A stretch of DNA of 64,000 nt from JAMHWF01 sp048500255 (GCA_048500255.1 JASNYH010000002.1:248001-312000); one strand, 5' to 3'. Shown: positions 25,319 through 34,842, counted from the first letter of the stretch. Numbers and translations: made by a program. Notes: a model not told the origin generated them from the sequence alone.

Positions 25319-25921
25319 ATGTCCATGCTCGAACAGCGCATCCAGCAGCAGTTCTTCGAGAGCGCCGACCTGAAGTACCAGTCCGCCGAAGCTCTGACGC
25401 GACCGATCGCCGACGCCGTCAATGCCATCGTCGGTTGCATCACTGCCGGCGGCAAAGTGCTGGCCTGCGGCGCCGGCGGGTCGGCGAGCGATGCGCAGTA
25501 CTTCGCTGCCGAGTTCATCGGTCGCTTCGAGCGCGAGCGCCCCGGGTTGGCCGCGATCGCGCTGAGTGCCGATGTGGCCGTGATGACGGCGGTCGGCGAC
25601 GGCTACGACTATGCGCAAACCTTCGCCCGCCAGGTGCAGTCGCTCGGCGCCCCGGGCGACGTGTTGCTGGCGATCAGCGTCGACGGCAACGCCGCCAGTG
25701 TCGTCGCGGCGGTCGAGGCGGCGCGCGCACGCGACATGACGGTGGTCGCGCTCAGCGGCGGCGGCGGTGGGCGGCTGCGCGAACGGCTGCTCGAGACCGA
25801 CGTGCACATCTGCGTGCCGCACGAGCGCGCCGCGCGCGTGCAGGAGGTGCACCTGCTGGTGCTGCACTGCCTGTGCGATGCGGTCGATCTGCAACTGCTA
25901 GGAGAACAGGACCTCGCATGA
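25319..25921 (+). CDS. SIS-domain protein, DiaA/GmhA type
   Basis: This 200-aa protein begins MLEQRIQQQFFESADLKYQSAEALTRPI and has the phosphosugar-binding SIS motifs GGKVLACGAGGSASDAQYFAAEF and AISVDGNAASV, plus EVHLLVLHCLCDAVD. The position between yraN and dolP is that of E. coli diaA, the DnaA-binding initiation regulator; the same fold in GmhA isomerises sedoheptulose 7-phosphate for LPS heptose. Catalytic-type Glu and His equivalents look present, so isomerase activity is possible and I do not choose between the two roles. Start ATG 25319 or 25325. Confidence 0.88.
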   Translation: MSMLEQRIQQQFFESADLKYQSAEALTRPIADAVNAIVGCITAGGKVLACGAGGSASDAQYFAAEFIGRFERERPGLAAIALSADVAVMTAVGDGYDYAQTFARQVQSLGAPGDVLLAISVDGNAASVVAAVEAARARDMTVVALSGGGGGRLRERLLETDVHICVPHERAARVQEVHLLVLHCLCDAVDLQLLGEQDLA

Positions 25922-26535
25922 TCACAACGACGTTACGCACTTCCGCCGTCCTCGCCGCGCTCGCGGGCACGCTTGCGCTCGGTGCCTGCGCGCCGCTGCT
26001 CGTCACGGGCGCCGTCGTCGGCGGCTCGCTGGTCGTCACCGACCGCCGCACGTCGGGCGTGCAGGTCGAGGACCAGACCATCGAGATGAAGGCGCTGACT
26101 CGTGTGCGCGAGACGATCGGCGACCGCGGCCACGTCAACGTCGTGAGCTACAACCGCCAGGTGCTGATCACGGGCGAGGTGCCGAGCGACGCCGACAAGG
26201 CTGCCGTCGCGCAGGCGATCTCGCGCGTCGAGAACGTGCAGAGCATCGTCGACGAACTGGGCGTCGGGCCGGCGTCGTCGTTCAGCGCGCGCTCCAGCGA
26301 CACCATCGTGACGAGCAAGGTCAAGGCCAGCCTCGTCGACGCCAAGGACGTGATCTCGAACGCCTACAAGGTCGTCACGGAGCGCGGAACGGTCTACCTG
26401 ATGGGCCGCGTCACCGAGCGCGAGGCCAATCGCGCCGCCGAGATCGCGCGCAGCGTCGCCGGCGTGCAGAAGGTCGTCAAGGTATTCGAGATCATCAGCG
26501 AGGCCGAACTCGCCAACCTGCAGACGCGCCGTTAG
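25918..26535 (+). CDS. dolP: BON-domain outer-membrane lipoprotein DolP (YraP-like)
   Basis: This 205-aa lipoprotein has a signal with lipobox LGAC (acylated Cys24) and two BON domains (about 55-120 and 130-200; VLITGEVPSDADKAAVAQAIS and VYLMGRVTEREANRAAEIARSV). In E. coli DolP helps preserve outer-membrane integrity and interacts with BAM. The ATG overlaps the stop of the SIS gene (ATGA), so translation is coupled. Confidence 0.94.
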   Translation: MITTTLRTSAVLAALAGTLALGACAPLLVTGAVVGGSLVVTDRRTSGVQVEDQTIEMKALTRVRETIGDRGHVNVVSYNRQVLITGEVPSDADKAAVAQAISRVENVQSIVDELGVGPASSFSARSSDTIVTSKVKASLVDAKDVISNAYKVVTERGTVYLMGRVTEREANRAAEIARSVAGVQKVVKVFEIISEAELANLQTRR

Positions 26536-26589
26536 CGCCTGCGCACCGCGGCCCGCCGGCGCGCACAGCCGCCGGCCGGCTCTTCGCCT

Positions 26590-27726
26590 TCAGACGATCG
26601 TCAGGTGCTCGGTACCGGCCGCCAGGTCGGTGTTGCGCGCGCGGCTGCTGTTGAGCTTGATCTGCAGGCGCAGGTCGTTGACCGAGTCGGCGTTGCGCAC
26701 GGCGTCCTCGTAGGTCACGAGGTGGCCTTCGTAGAGGTCGAACAGGCTCTGGTCGAAGGTCTGCATGCCGAGCTCGCGGCTGCGTTTCATCACTTCCTTG
26801 ATCTCGGCGACTTCGCCCTTGAAGATCAGCTCCGAGATCAGCGGCGAGTTGAGCATCACCTCGACGGCCGCGATGCGGCCCTTGCCCTCCTGGCGCGGCA
26901 GCAGGCGCTGCGACACCAGCGCCTTCAAGTTGAGCGACAGGTCCATCAGCAGCTGCGCGCGCCGCTCCTCGGGGAAGAAGTTGATGATGCGGTCGAGCGC
27001 CTGGTTGGCGCTGTTGGCGTGTAGCGTCGCCATGCACAGATGGCCCGTCTCGGCGAAGGCGACGGCGTAGTCCATCGTCTCGCGGTCGCGGATCTCGCCC
27101 ATCAGGATCACGTCGGGCGCCTGGCGCATCATGTTCTTGAGCGCGATGCCCCAGTTGTCGGTGTCGACGCCGATCTCGCGCTGCGTGACGATGCAGTTCT
27201 TGTGCGGATGGACGAACTCGACCGGATCCTCCACCGTGATGATGTGGCCGTAGGTGTTCTCGTTGCGGTGGTCGATCATCGCGGCCAGCGACGTGCTCTT
27301 GCCCGAGCCCGTCGCGCCGACGAAGATGACGAGGCCGCGCTTGGTCATCGTCACGTCCTTGAGAACCTGCGGGAGCCCCAGCGTGTCGATCGTCGGCAGC
27401 GTCCTTGGAATCGTGCGCAGCACCAGCCCGACCTGCCCCTGCTGCACGAAGGCGTTGACGCGGAAGCGCCCGACGCCTTGCGGCGCGATCGCGAAGTTGC
27501 ACTCCTTGGTGCGCTCGAACTCGGCGGCCTGCTTGTCGTTCATCACAGCGCGCGCCAGCGCCAGCGTGTGCTGGCCGGTCAGCGGCTGCGGCGAAACCTT
27601 CGTCACCCGGCCGTCGACCTTGACCGCCGGCGGGAAGTCCGCCGTGAGGAACAGGTCCGAGCCGTTGCGCGACACCATCAGGCGCAGCAGGTCGTTGACG
27701 AACTTGGAGGCTTGGTCTCTTTCCAT
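26590..27726 (-). CDS. pilU: type IV pilus retraction ATPase PilU
   Basis: This 378-aa hexameric ATPase is the accessory retraction motor. It has Walker A VGATGSGKSTSLAAM (about 134-148), Asp box TVEDPVEFVH, Walker B-like DVILMGEIRDRETM and His box ATLHANSANQALDR. The N-terminus MERDQASKFVNDLLRLMVSRNGSDLFLTADFPP is of PilU type. It is the last gene of pilT-cNMP-protein-pilU. Inner-membrane pilus base location is inferred. Confidence 0.96.
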   Translation of the reverse strand: MERDQASKFVNDLLRLMVSRNGSDLFLTADFPPAVKVDGRVTKVSPQPLTGQHTLALARAVMNDKQAAEFERTKECNFAIAPQGVGRFRVNAFVQQGQVGLVLRTIPRTLPTIDTLGLPQVLKDVTMTKRGLVIFVGATGSGKSTSLAAMIDHRNENTYGHIITVEDPVEFVHPHKNCIVTQREIGVDTDNWGIALKNMMRQAPDVILMGEIRDRETMDYAVAFAETGHLCMATLHANSANQALDRIINFFPEERRAQLLMDLSLNLKALVSQRLLPRQEGKGRIAAVEVMLNSPLISELIFKGEVAEIKEVMKRSRELGMQTFDQSLFDLYEGHLVTYEDAVRNADSVNDLRLQIKLNSSRARNTDLAAGTEHLTIV

Positions 27727-27765
27727 GAGGATCCCCTGATGACTGCCGCCCTGCGCGCCGGGCGA

Positions 27766-28440
27766 TCAGCTGCGTGACAACAATGCGCTCAGACGCGCGC
27801 TCACCTGGCGCAGCCGCAGCGAGAGGCGCCGCGACAGCGATGCCAGCAGCGCCAGCGCGAGCCGCGGATGGCGGCTCATCATCTCGTCGAGTCGGCGCGC
27901 GTCGATGACGGCCAGCGTCGTCGGCGTCAGCGTCGTGCACGCCGAGAAGCGCACGCCCGCGTCGAGCAGCGACATCTCGCCGAGCATGTCGCCGGCGTGC
28001 ACCTCGGCCAGCCGCGCTCGGCCGCCCCACGGCTGGAGGCGGTCGACGGCGAGCGCGCCCTCGAGCACGACGACGAGATAGTCGCCCTGCTCGTTCTGGC
28101 CGATCACCTCCTGGTTGGCCGGCACCTGCGTGTACTCCATGTAGTCGGCCAGTCGCGCCAGGTCGTCGGCCGACAGCGCGGCGAAGTGGCGGTCCTCGCC
28201 CCACAGCTTGCAGAACAGCGCCGCGCCGCGCCGGCGATCGCAGGGCTGGGCCCGCACTTCGGTCGAGCGCGAGGCCCACGTGGCCAGCGTGACGCCATCG
28301 TCCCCGCGCTCCTGGAAGAGAGTGGAGAAATAGCTCGGCTCCGCGTCCGGCGGAGCCGGCTCGTCCGGGCTCTGGCCGGTCAGGCGCTGCAGCAGCTTCT
28401 TCAAGGACGGATCCGTCGGCGCGTGCGCGATGGCGTTCAT
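27766..28440 (-). CDS. cyclic-nucleotide-binding-domain protein between pilT and pilU
   Basis: This 224-aa protein has a roughly 85-residue N-terminal part with no motif I recognise, then a cNMP-binding domain (about 85-200): EVIGQNEQGDYLVVVLEGALAVDR, AEVHAGDMLGEMSLLDAGVRFSACTTL (phosphate-binding-cassette-like), TLAVIDARRLDEMM. The C-terminus is a basic amphipathic tail (LSRRLSLRLRQVSARLSALL) with no helix-turn-helix, so it is not a Crp/Fnr transcription factor. The ATG overlaps the pilT stop (ATGA) and pilU follows, so it is co-expressed with both motors. A ligand-controlled modulator of pilus retraction is inferred. Confidence 0.88.
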   Translation of the reverse strand: MNAIAHAPTDPSLKKLLQRLTGQSPDEPAPPDAEPSYFSTLFQERGDDGVTLATWASRSTEVRAQPCDRRRGAALFCKLWGEDRHFAALSADDLARLADYMEYTQVPANQEVIGQNEQGDYLVVVLEGALAVDRLQPWGGRARLAEVHAGDMLGEMSLLDAGVRFSACTTLTPTTLAVIDARRLDEMMSRHPRLALALLASLSRRLSLRLRQVSARLSALLSRS

Positions 28441-29483
28441 CAACCGGGGAAGTTCTCGGGGATCTTCGCCTTGCCGCGTGCCTCGGCCGGCGAAATGATG
28501 TTGCGGCGGACCAGTTCCGTGAGATTCTGGTCGAGCGTCTGCATGCCCATCGTGTTGCCGGTCTGGATCGCCGAGTACATCTGGGCCACCTTGTTCTCTC
28601 GGATCAGGTTGCGGATCGCCGGCGTGCCAAGCATGATCTCGTGCGCCGCGACGCGGCCCGAGCCGTCCTTGAGCTTGCACAGGGTCTGCGAGATCACTGC
28701 GACGAGCGACTCCGACAGCATCGCGCGCACCATCTCCTTCTCGGCCGCGGGGAACACGTCGACGATGCGGTCTATCGTCTTGGCCGCGCTCGACGTGTGC
28801 AGCGTGCCGAACACGAGGTGGCCGGTCTCGGCGGCGGTCAGCGCGAGGCGGATCGTTTCCAGGTCGCGCATCTCGCCGACGAGGATCGCGTCGGGGTCCT
28901 CGCGCAGCGCCGAGCGCAGCGCGTTGGCGAACGACAGCGTGTGCGGCCCGACCTCGCGCTGGTTGACGAGGCACTTCTTCGACTCGTGCACGAACTCGAT
29001 CGGGTCCTCGACCGTCAGCACGTGGCCGTACTCGTTCTCGTTGAGGTGGTTGACCATCGCGGCCAGCGTCGTCGACTTGCCCGAGCCGGTCGGGCCGGTC
29101 ACCAGCACGAGGCCGCGCGGCTTGAGCGACAGCTCGGCGAACACCTTGGGCGCATTGAGCTGCTCGAGCGTCAGGATCTTCGACGGGATCGTGCGGAACA
29201 CGGCGCCGGCGCCGCGGTTCTGGTTGAATGCGTTGACACGAAAGCGCGCCAGGCCCTGGATCTCGAACGAGAAGTCGCACTCGAGCGTTTCCTCGTAGGC
29301 CTTGCGCTGCGCGTCGTTCATGATGTCGTACACCATGTCGTGCACCTGCTTGTGTTCGAGCGGGTCGACATTGATGCGACGCACGTCGCCGTGCACGCGG
29401 ATCATCGGCGGCAGGCCGGCGGAGAGATGCAGGTCGGAGGCCTTGTTCTTGACGGAGAACGCCAGCAGTTGCGTGATGTCCAT
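28440..29483 (-). CDS. pilT: type IV pilus retraction ATPase PilT
   Basis: This 347-aa ATPase starts MDITQLLAFSVKNKASDLHLSAGLPP. Walker A is VTGPTGSGKSTTLAAM (about 129-144), the Asp box is TVEDPIEFVHESK, Walker B-like is AILVGEMRDLETI, the His box is GTLHTSSAAKTIDR, and the retraction-specific AIRNLIRENK is present. It drives pilus retraction for twitching and DNA uptake. It heads the three-gene operon and is divergent from yggS with a gap of only 29 bases. Confidence 0.97.
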   Translation of the reverse strand: MDITQLLAFSVKNKASDLHLSAGLPPMIRVHGDVRRINVDPLEHKQVHDMVYDIMNDAQRKAYEETLECDFSFEIQGLARFRVNAFNQNRGAGAVFRTIPSKILTLEQLNAPKVFAELSLKPRGLVLVTGPTGSGKSTTLAAMVNHLNENEYGHVLTVEDPIEFVHESKKCLVNQREVGPHTLSFANALRSALREDPDAILVGEMRDLETIRLALTAAETGHLVFGTLHTSSAAKTIDRIVDVFPAAEKEMVRAMLSESLVAVISQTLCKLKDGSGRVAAHEIMLGTPAIRNLIRENKVAQMYSAIQTGNTMGMQTLDQNLTELVRRNIISPAEARGKAKIPENFPG

Positions 29484-29512
29484 GGTGCCCCGAGCTATAA
29501 CCTCGGTCCATT

Positions 29513-30202
29513 ATGGCGACGATGGCGATGAACATACAACAGGTCCGCGACCGCATTGCCCAGGCGTGCCACGGCGCCGGACGCCCCGTGCAAAGCGTCA
29601 CGTTGCTGGCCGTCGCTAAGACGTTCTCGGCCGCCTCCGTGCGCGAGGCGTTCGCCTCCGGACTGCACCGCTTCGGCGAGAACTACGTGCACGAGGCGAT
29701 CGACAAGATGGAGGCGCTGGCCGACCTGCGCGAGCGCATCGAATGGCACCTGATCGGGCCCCTGCAGGCCAACAAGACGCGCGCCGTCGCCGAGCGCTTC
29801 GACTGGGTTCACAGCGTCGACCGCGTGAAGATCGCCGAGCGGCTGAGCGCGCAGCGCCCGGCGGGCCTGCCGCCGCTGCAGGTCTGCCTGCAGGTCAACG
29901 TCGATGCGGAGCCGAGCAAGAGCGGCTTCGCGCCCGACGACGTGGCCGGTGCGGCCGACGCCGTCGCGCGCCTGCCCCGACTGGCGCTGCGCGGCCTGAT
30001 GGCAATCCCGCGGCCGATGCAAGGGTTCGAGGCGCAGCGCGCGCCGCACCGTGCGCTGCGTGAGCTGCTCGAGCGGCTGCGCGGGCGCGGCCACGCCGCG
30101 CTCGACACGCTGTCGATGGGCATGAGTGACGACCTCGAAGCTGCCATCGCCGAAGGCGCGACGATCGTGCGCGTCGGCACCGCGATCTTCGGCAGGCGTT
30201 GA
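29513..30202 (+). CDS. yggS: YggS/PLPBP family pyridoxal-phosphate homeostasis protein
   Basis: This 229-aa single-domain alanine-racemase-N-fold protein binds PLP at the Lys of VTLLAVAKTF (residue about 37) and has FGENYVHEAIDK, WHLIGPLQANKTR, VCLQVNVDAEPSKSGF, LRGLMAIP and LSMGMSDDLEAAI. It lacks the racemase C-terminal domain. It buffers PLP and affects amino-acid pools. Several in-frame ATGs exist (29513, 29522, 29528). It sits divergent to pilT, a conserved arrangement, and 17 bases before putA. Confidence 0.95.
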   Translation: MATMAMNIQQVRDRIAQACHGAGRPVQSVTLLAVAKTFSAASVREAFASGLHRFGENYVHEAIDKMEALADLRERIEWHLIGPLQANKTRAVAERFDWVHSVDRVKIAERLSAQRPAGLPPLQVCLQVNVDAEPSKSGFAPDDVAGAADAVARLPRLALRGLMAIPRPMQGFEAQRAPHRALRELLERLRGRGHAALDTLSMGMSDDLEAAIAEGATIVRVGTAIFGRR

Positions 30203-30219
30203 TGCCATAGGGAGCGCCG

Positions 30220-33186
30220 ATGCGCCTGCCGCTGCCGCACCGAGCCGAGGCGCCGCAGGTGCAGGCGTTGTGCGAGCGCCTGGCCGGTGCGCTCGACTGG
30301 AGCGCCGCGGCGCGGCGCGCGCGGCCCTGGATCGAGTCGGCACGTCGCCATCCGCCGCCGTTCTGGGCGCTGGAGTCGCTGTTGCGCGAGTATCCGATCT
30401 CGAGCGCCGAAGGGCTGGCATTGATGCGGCTGGCCGAGTCGCTGCTGCGCGTGCCCGACATCGAGACGGCCGTTGCACTGACGGCCGATCAGCTGCGCCG
30501 CGCCGACTTCGCCACGGCGCACGGCGACGGCGCGCTGGCGGGGCTCTCGGCGCATGCCGTCGCGTGGTCGAAGAAGCTGCTGCCCGAGGGCAGTGACGTT
30601 GCCGGCGGGCTGCTCGGGCGCTTCGGCGCGCACACCGTCGTCGCCGCCGCGCTGCGCGCCGTGCAACTGCTCGGCCGGCAGTTCGTGCTCGGCCGCGACA
30701 TCGGCGAGGCACTGCGCCGCGCATCGGCCGAGCGCGCTCCCGGCGTGCAGTACTCGTACGACATGCTCGGCGAGGGCGCGCGCAGCGCGGCCGTCGCCGC
30801 GCGGTGCCATGCTGCCTACCGCACAGCGATCGACGCCGTCGCCGGCGGTCGCGTCGCCGTGTCGCCCGAGGCGAGCGACGGCATTTCGATCAAGCTGAGC
30901 GCGCTCTTCCCGCGCTTCGAGCAGGCGCAGCGCGCGCGCATCGAGGCCGAGCTGCTGCCGCGCGCGTGGGCGCTCGTCGAGGCGGCGGCGCGCGCCAACA
31001 TCCACCTGACGATCGACGCCGAGGAAAGCGAGCGCCTCGAGCCGACGCTCGACGTCTTCGAGCGCCTGGCCGAGCGCGTGGCCGCCGAGGCGCCGCAGTG
31101 GCAGGGCCTGGGGCTGGCGGTGCAGGCCTACCAGACGCGCGCGCTAGACGTCGTCGACGAGGTGGCGCGCATCGCGCGCACGCGCGGACTGCGCCCGATG
31201 GTGCGGCTCGTCAAGGGCGCCTATTGGGACGCCGAGGTCCAGCGCGCGCAGCGCCTCGGGCTCGCGGGCTATCCCGTCTACACCGACAAGCGCCACACCG
31301 ACGTGTCGTACCTCTCGTGCGCACGCGCGCTGCTCGACCATGCGCCGCTCCTCTATCCGCAGTTCGCGACGCACAACGCGACGACGATCGCCGCCGTGCT
31401 CGAGATGGCGCGACAGCGGCCCGGTGCGCGCTTCGAGCTGCAGCGGCTGCACGGCATGGGCGAGAGCGTGCATCGCGAGGTGGCGCGGCACGCGCCCGTG
31501 GCCTGCCGCATCTATGCGCCCGTCGGCGAGCACCGCGAGCTGCTCGCCTACCTGGTGCGGCGGCTGCTCGAGAACGGCGCCAACAGCTCGTTCGTGCGCC
31601 AGCTCGCCGATGCGGCGGTCCCGGTCGACGAACTGCTCGCCTCGCCGCTCGGCGCCGCGCCGGCCCCGCCCGCACTGCAGCTGCCGCGCGCGCTGTACGG
31701 CCCGGCGCGCCTCAACGCCGCCGGCGTCGACCTCGCCTGCGACGCCGAACGCGCGCCGATCGAGCGTGCCGTCGAGCAGGCTCGGGTCGGTACCGTCGCG
31801 ACGGCGACCCCCGCCGACATCGACCGCGCGATGGCGCGTCTGCACGCCGCTTTCGCCGGCTGGGCGGCGACGCCGCTCGCCGCGCGCGCGGCCGCGCTGC
31901 GGCGCGCCGCCGTCGCGCTCGAACAGCGCCAGCCCGAGTTCTGCGCGCTGCTGGTGCGCGAGGCGCACAAGACGCTCGGCGACGCGCTGGCCGAGGTGCG
32001 GGAGGCCGTCGACCTGCTGCGCTACTACGCGATGCAGGCCGAAGCGACGCTCGCGCCGATCGCGCTGCCCGGCCCGACCGGCGAGCTCAACACGCTGGCG
32101 CTGCGCGGGCGCGGCGTCTACGTCTGCATCAGTCCGTGGAACTTTTCGCTCGCGATCTACGTCGGCCAGGTCGCGGCGGCGCTCGTCGCCGGCAACGCCG
32201 TCGCCGCCAAGCCGGCCGAGCAGACGCCGTATGTGGCGGCGCGCGTCAACGCGCTGTTGCACGCCGCCGGCGTGCCGCACGATGCGCTCGCACTGCTGCA
32301 CGGCGCGGGCGAGACGGTCGGCGCGGCGCTCGTCGCCGATGCGCGCACGGCCGGCGTGTGCTTCACCGGCTCGACGGCCGTCGCGCGGGCGATCCAGCGC
32401 ATGCTCGCGGCGCACGACGGCGCCATCGTGCCGCTCGTCGCCGAAACCGGCGGCATCAACGCCATGATCGTCGACAGCACGGCGCTGCCCGAGCAGGTCG
32501 TCGACGCCATCGTCGCCAGCGCGTTCCGCAGCGCCGGCCAGCGCTGTTCGGCGCTGCGCCTGCTCGTCGTGCACGACGCCGTCGCCGAGGGCGTGCTGGA
32601 GATGCTCGCCGGCGCGATGCAGGAGCTGCGCGTCGGCGACCCCGCATCGTTCGCCACCGACGTGGGCCCCGTGATCGACGACGAGGCGCACGTCGCCCTC
32701 GCGCGCGAGATCGAGCGCCTGCGCCGCGACGCGCGCTTCGTCGCCGAGTCGCCGCCGCCGGCCGACGCCCTGGCGCGCCTCGTGCGCCCGGTGGCCTTCG
32801 AGGTGGCGCGCATCGCCGACGTGCAGCGCGAGATCTTCGGCCCCGTGCTGCACGTCGTGCGCTGGCGCGGCGACGTCGACGCCGTCGTCGATGCGATCAA
32901 TGCGCTCGGCTGGGGCCTGACGCTGGGCGTGCACACGCGCATCGACAGCCGCGCCGAGCGCATCGCGGCGCGAGCGCGCGTCGGCAACGTCTACGTCAAC
33001 CGCGACATGATCGGCGCCGTCGTCGGTGTCCAACCCTTCGGCGGCGAGGGGCTCTCAGGCACCGGCCCGAAGGCCGGCGGGCCGCACTACCTGCTTCGCT
33101 TTTGCACCGAGCAGACGCTGACGGTCAACGTCGCCGCTGCGGGCGGCAACGTCGAGCTGCTGGCCGGCGCGCCGCCGCACCGATAA
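30220..33186 (+). CDS. putA: bifunctional proline dehydrogenase/P5C dehydrogenase PutA
   Basis: This 988-aa enzyme oxidises proline to glutamate in two steps with substrate channelling. The PRODH barrel (about 150-440) shows GVQYSYDMLGEGA, GISIKLSALFPRF, RLVKGAYWDAEVQRAQ, YPQFATHNATT and RIYAPVGEHRELLAYLVRRLLENG. The aldehyde dehydrogenase half (about 530-985) shows ISPWNFSLAIYVGQ, VAETGGINAMIVDS and catalytic Cys in SAGQRCSALR. No ribbon-helix-helix domain is present at the N-terminus, so it is the non-repressor form; a separate regulator would be needed. It probably forms a unit with yggS. Confidence 0.97.
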   Translation: MRLPLPHRAEAPQVQALCERLAGALDWSAAARRARPWIESARRHPPPFWALESLLREYPISSAEGLALMRLAESLLRVPDIETAVALTADQLRRADFATAHGDGALAGLSAHAVAWSKKLLPEGSDVAGGLLGRFGAHTVVAAALRAVQLLGRQFVLGRDIGEALRRASAERAPGVQYSYDMLGEGARSAAVAARCHAAYRTAIDAVAGGRVAVSPEASDGISIKLSALFPRFEQAQRARIEAELLPRAWALVEAAARANIHLTIDAEESERLEPTLDVFERLAERVAAEAPQWQGLGLAVQAYQTRALDVVDEVARIARTRGLRPMVRLVKGAYWDAEVQRAQRLGLAGYPVYTDKRHTDVSYLSCARALLDHAPLLYPQFATHNATTIAAVLEMARQRPGARFELQRLHGMGESVHREVARHAPVACRIYAPVGEHRELLAYLVRRLLENGANSSFVRQLADAAVPVDELLASPLGAAPAPPALQLPRALYGPARLNAAGVDLACDAERAPIERAVEQARVGTVATATPADIDRAMARLHAAFAGWAATPLAARAAALRRAAVALEQRQPEFCALLVREAHKTLGDALAEVREAVDLLRYYAMQAEATLAPIALPGPTGELNTLALRGRGVYVCISPWNFSLAIYVGQVAAALVAGNAVAAKPAEQTPYVAARVNALLHAAGVPHDALALLHGAGETVGAALVADARTAGVCFTGSTAVARAIQRMLAAHDGAIVPLVAETGGINAMIVDSTALPEQVVDAIVASAFRSAGQRCSALRLLVVHDAVAEGVLEMLAGAMQELRVGDPASFATDVGPVIDDEAHVALAREIERLRRDARFVAESPPPADALARLVRPVAFEVARIADVQREIFGPVLHVVRWRGDVDAVVDAINALGWGLTLGVHTRIDSRAERIAARARVGNVYVNRDMIGAVVGVQPFGGEGLSGTGPKAGGPHYLLRFCTEQTLTVNVAAAGGNVELLAGAPPHR

Positions 33187-33255
33187 GCCCGGCGGCCCGC
33201 CGCTTGCTGCTGTGTGGTCGCCCGCGCCGCCGCGGGCGTGCACCGGACGTTGGCC

Positions 33256-34782
33256 ATGCCGATCACGCTGCAGCATGTCGTCGCCGAACAGCTCGAGCGC
33301 GCGCCGCTGTTGATGCAGCAGCTGCTCGACGCGGCGGGCGGCGCGTCGCCCGCGTTGCGCACGACGCTCGCCGCCCATCGCGACGGCGTCGCGGCGGAGT
33401 TCGCTGCCGCGCTGCGCGAGCAGCTCGGCGAGCGTGGCGCCGCCGCATCGGCCGCCGCGCCGCCCGGCGAACTGGCGCTGGTCGACGACGACGCCGTGGC
33501 TGCCGACGTCGCCGTGTCGCGCGTCATCGAGGCGATCGAGAGCGAGGCCGAGTACGAGCTGCGCGAGTTCGCGGCGTACGTTGCCGCGCTGGTCGGCGAC
33601 GTGGCGATCTCGAGGCCGAGCAATCCGCTCGGCGCCGCCGTGTACGCCCGCGCGCTGTGGGCGGCGCTGCAGACGCTGCCGCTGCCGCGCGAGCGCCACG
33701 TCGCGCTGATGACGGAGCTCGCCGCGCCGTTTGCGCGACTGCTGCGCACCGCCTATGCGGCTGCCAGCACGCGGCTCGACGACGCCGGCATCGAGCCCGC
33801 CGCGTATCGCACGGTCATCCTGCCGCCCGGCGCGCGCCGCGCCCGCGGGCCATCGACGGCGAGCCTGGAGCGGCTGCGCGACAGCCTGATGGCGCCGCTC
33901 GATGAACCGGCGCCGCGACGGGCGTCGTCCGACGCGGCGGCGTCGCAACCGTCAGCAGCCACAGGGCCGAGCGTCGACCGTTCGTCGATCGAGCTGCTGA
34001 CGCGCCTGTTCGGCGCCTTGCTGCGCGACGCGCGGCTGGCGCCGGCGGCGCAGTGGCTGTTGTCGCGGCTGCAGGCGTCGGCGCTGCGCGTCGTGCTCGA
34101 CGACGCCTCGCTGCTCGACGACGAACGGCATGCCGTCTGGCGTTTCGTGGACCGGCTCGTCTTCGACGCCGAGCTGCTCGGCACCGAGGGCGACGCCGCC
34201 TGGCACTGGGCGCGCCACGCCGAGCGGCTGGTCGACGACATGGTGCACAGCGCGCGCCAGGACGCCGCGCTCTATCGGTGGGGCCTCGAGCGGCTCGACG
34301 CCCACGCGCGCTGGCTGACGCAGCAGCGCACGAACGACGCGCGCGCTGCGATCGATGCGGCGCGCGACGCCGAGGCGAGGCTGCACGCCGGCGATCCCGG
34401 CACGCCGACATCGGCGCCGGCCGTGCTCGACGTCGCGGCGCTCGACACGGTGCCGGCCGACCTGCTGGCGCGCCACGACGGCGGCGACGCCGCGGCGCGT
34501 CAGGTCGACGCGGCGCGCTGGCTCGACGCGCGCCGCGACGGCGAACTGCTCACGCTGTTCCTGCATCGTCGCTGGCGCGCCGTGCAGCTGCTCGCGCGCG
34601 CCCCGCTCGGCGACGTCTGGCTGTTGCATGAGGTGCCGTCGGGAGCGCTGCACGCCGTGCGCCGCAGCGCGCTGCAGCGCTTGCGCTTCGAGGGCCTGGC
34701 CGTGCCGTGCGAGCCGCGCCCGCTGCTGCCCGACGCCGCGCAAGCCGTGCTGCGCGACATCGAGGCCGGTGACGGCATCTGA
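33256..34782 (+). CDS. DUF1631 family protein
   Basis: This 508-aa protein is Ala/Arg/Asp-rich. It has the DUF1631-like segment LALVDDDAVAADVAVSRVIEAIESEAEYELREF (about 75-107), a low-complexity linker (about 215-240), the conserved middle region SSIELLTRLFGALLRDARLAPAAQWLLSRLQ followed by HAVWRFVDRL, and a C-terminal GDVWLLHEVPSGALHAVRR (PilZ-like beta segment, inferred). DUF1631 proteins are usually 650-800 aa, so this is a short form. Function is unknown. It lies 69 bases after putA. Confidence 0.75.
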   Translation: MPITLQHVVAEQLERAPLLMQQLLDAAGGASPALRTTLAAHRDGVAAEFAAALREQLGERGAAASAAAPPGELALVDDDAVAADVAVSRVIEAIESEAEYELREFAAYVAALVGDVAISRPSNPLGAAVYARALWAALQTLPLPRERHVALMTELAAPFARLLRTAYAAASTRLDDAGIEPAAYRTVILPPGARRARGPSTASLERLRDSLMAPLDEPAPRRASSDAAASQPSAATGPSVDRSSIELLTRLFGALLRDARLAPAAQWLLSRLQASALRVVLDDASLLDDERHAVWRFVDRLVFDAELLGTEGDAAWHWARHAERLVDDMVHSARQDAALYRWGLERLDAHARWLTQQRTNDARAAIDAARDAEARLHAGDPGTPTSAPAVLDVAALDTVPADLLARHDGGDAAARQVDAARWLDARRDGELLTLFLHRRWRAVQLLARAPLGDVWLLHEVPSGALHAVRRSALQRLRFEGLAVPCEPRPLLPDAAQAVLRDIEAGDGI

Positions 34783-34842
34783 CGCAGGCGAAAAGCAGCC
34801 ATCCGAGTCACCGGGGCGAACGTCGACGGGCGGCAAGCCCAG

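Noticed and set aside
30804..33905. 1033-aa plus-strand frame over putA and DUF1631
   Set aside because: It is an alternative frame of putA with Arg/Ala-rich composition and no recognisable domain; putA itself is unmistakable.
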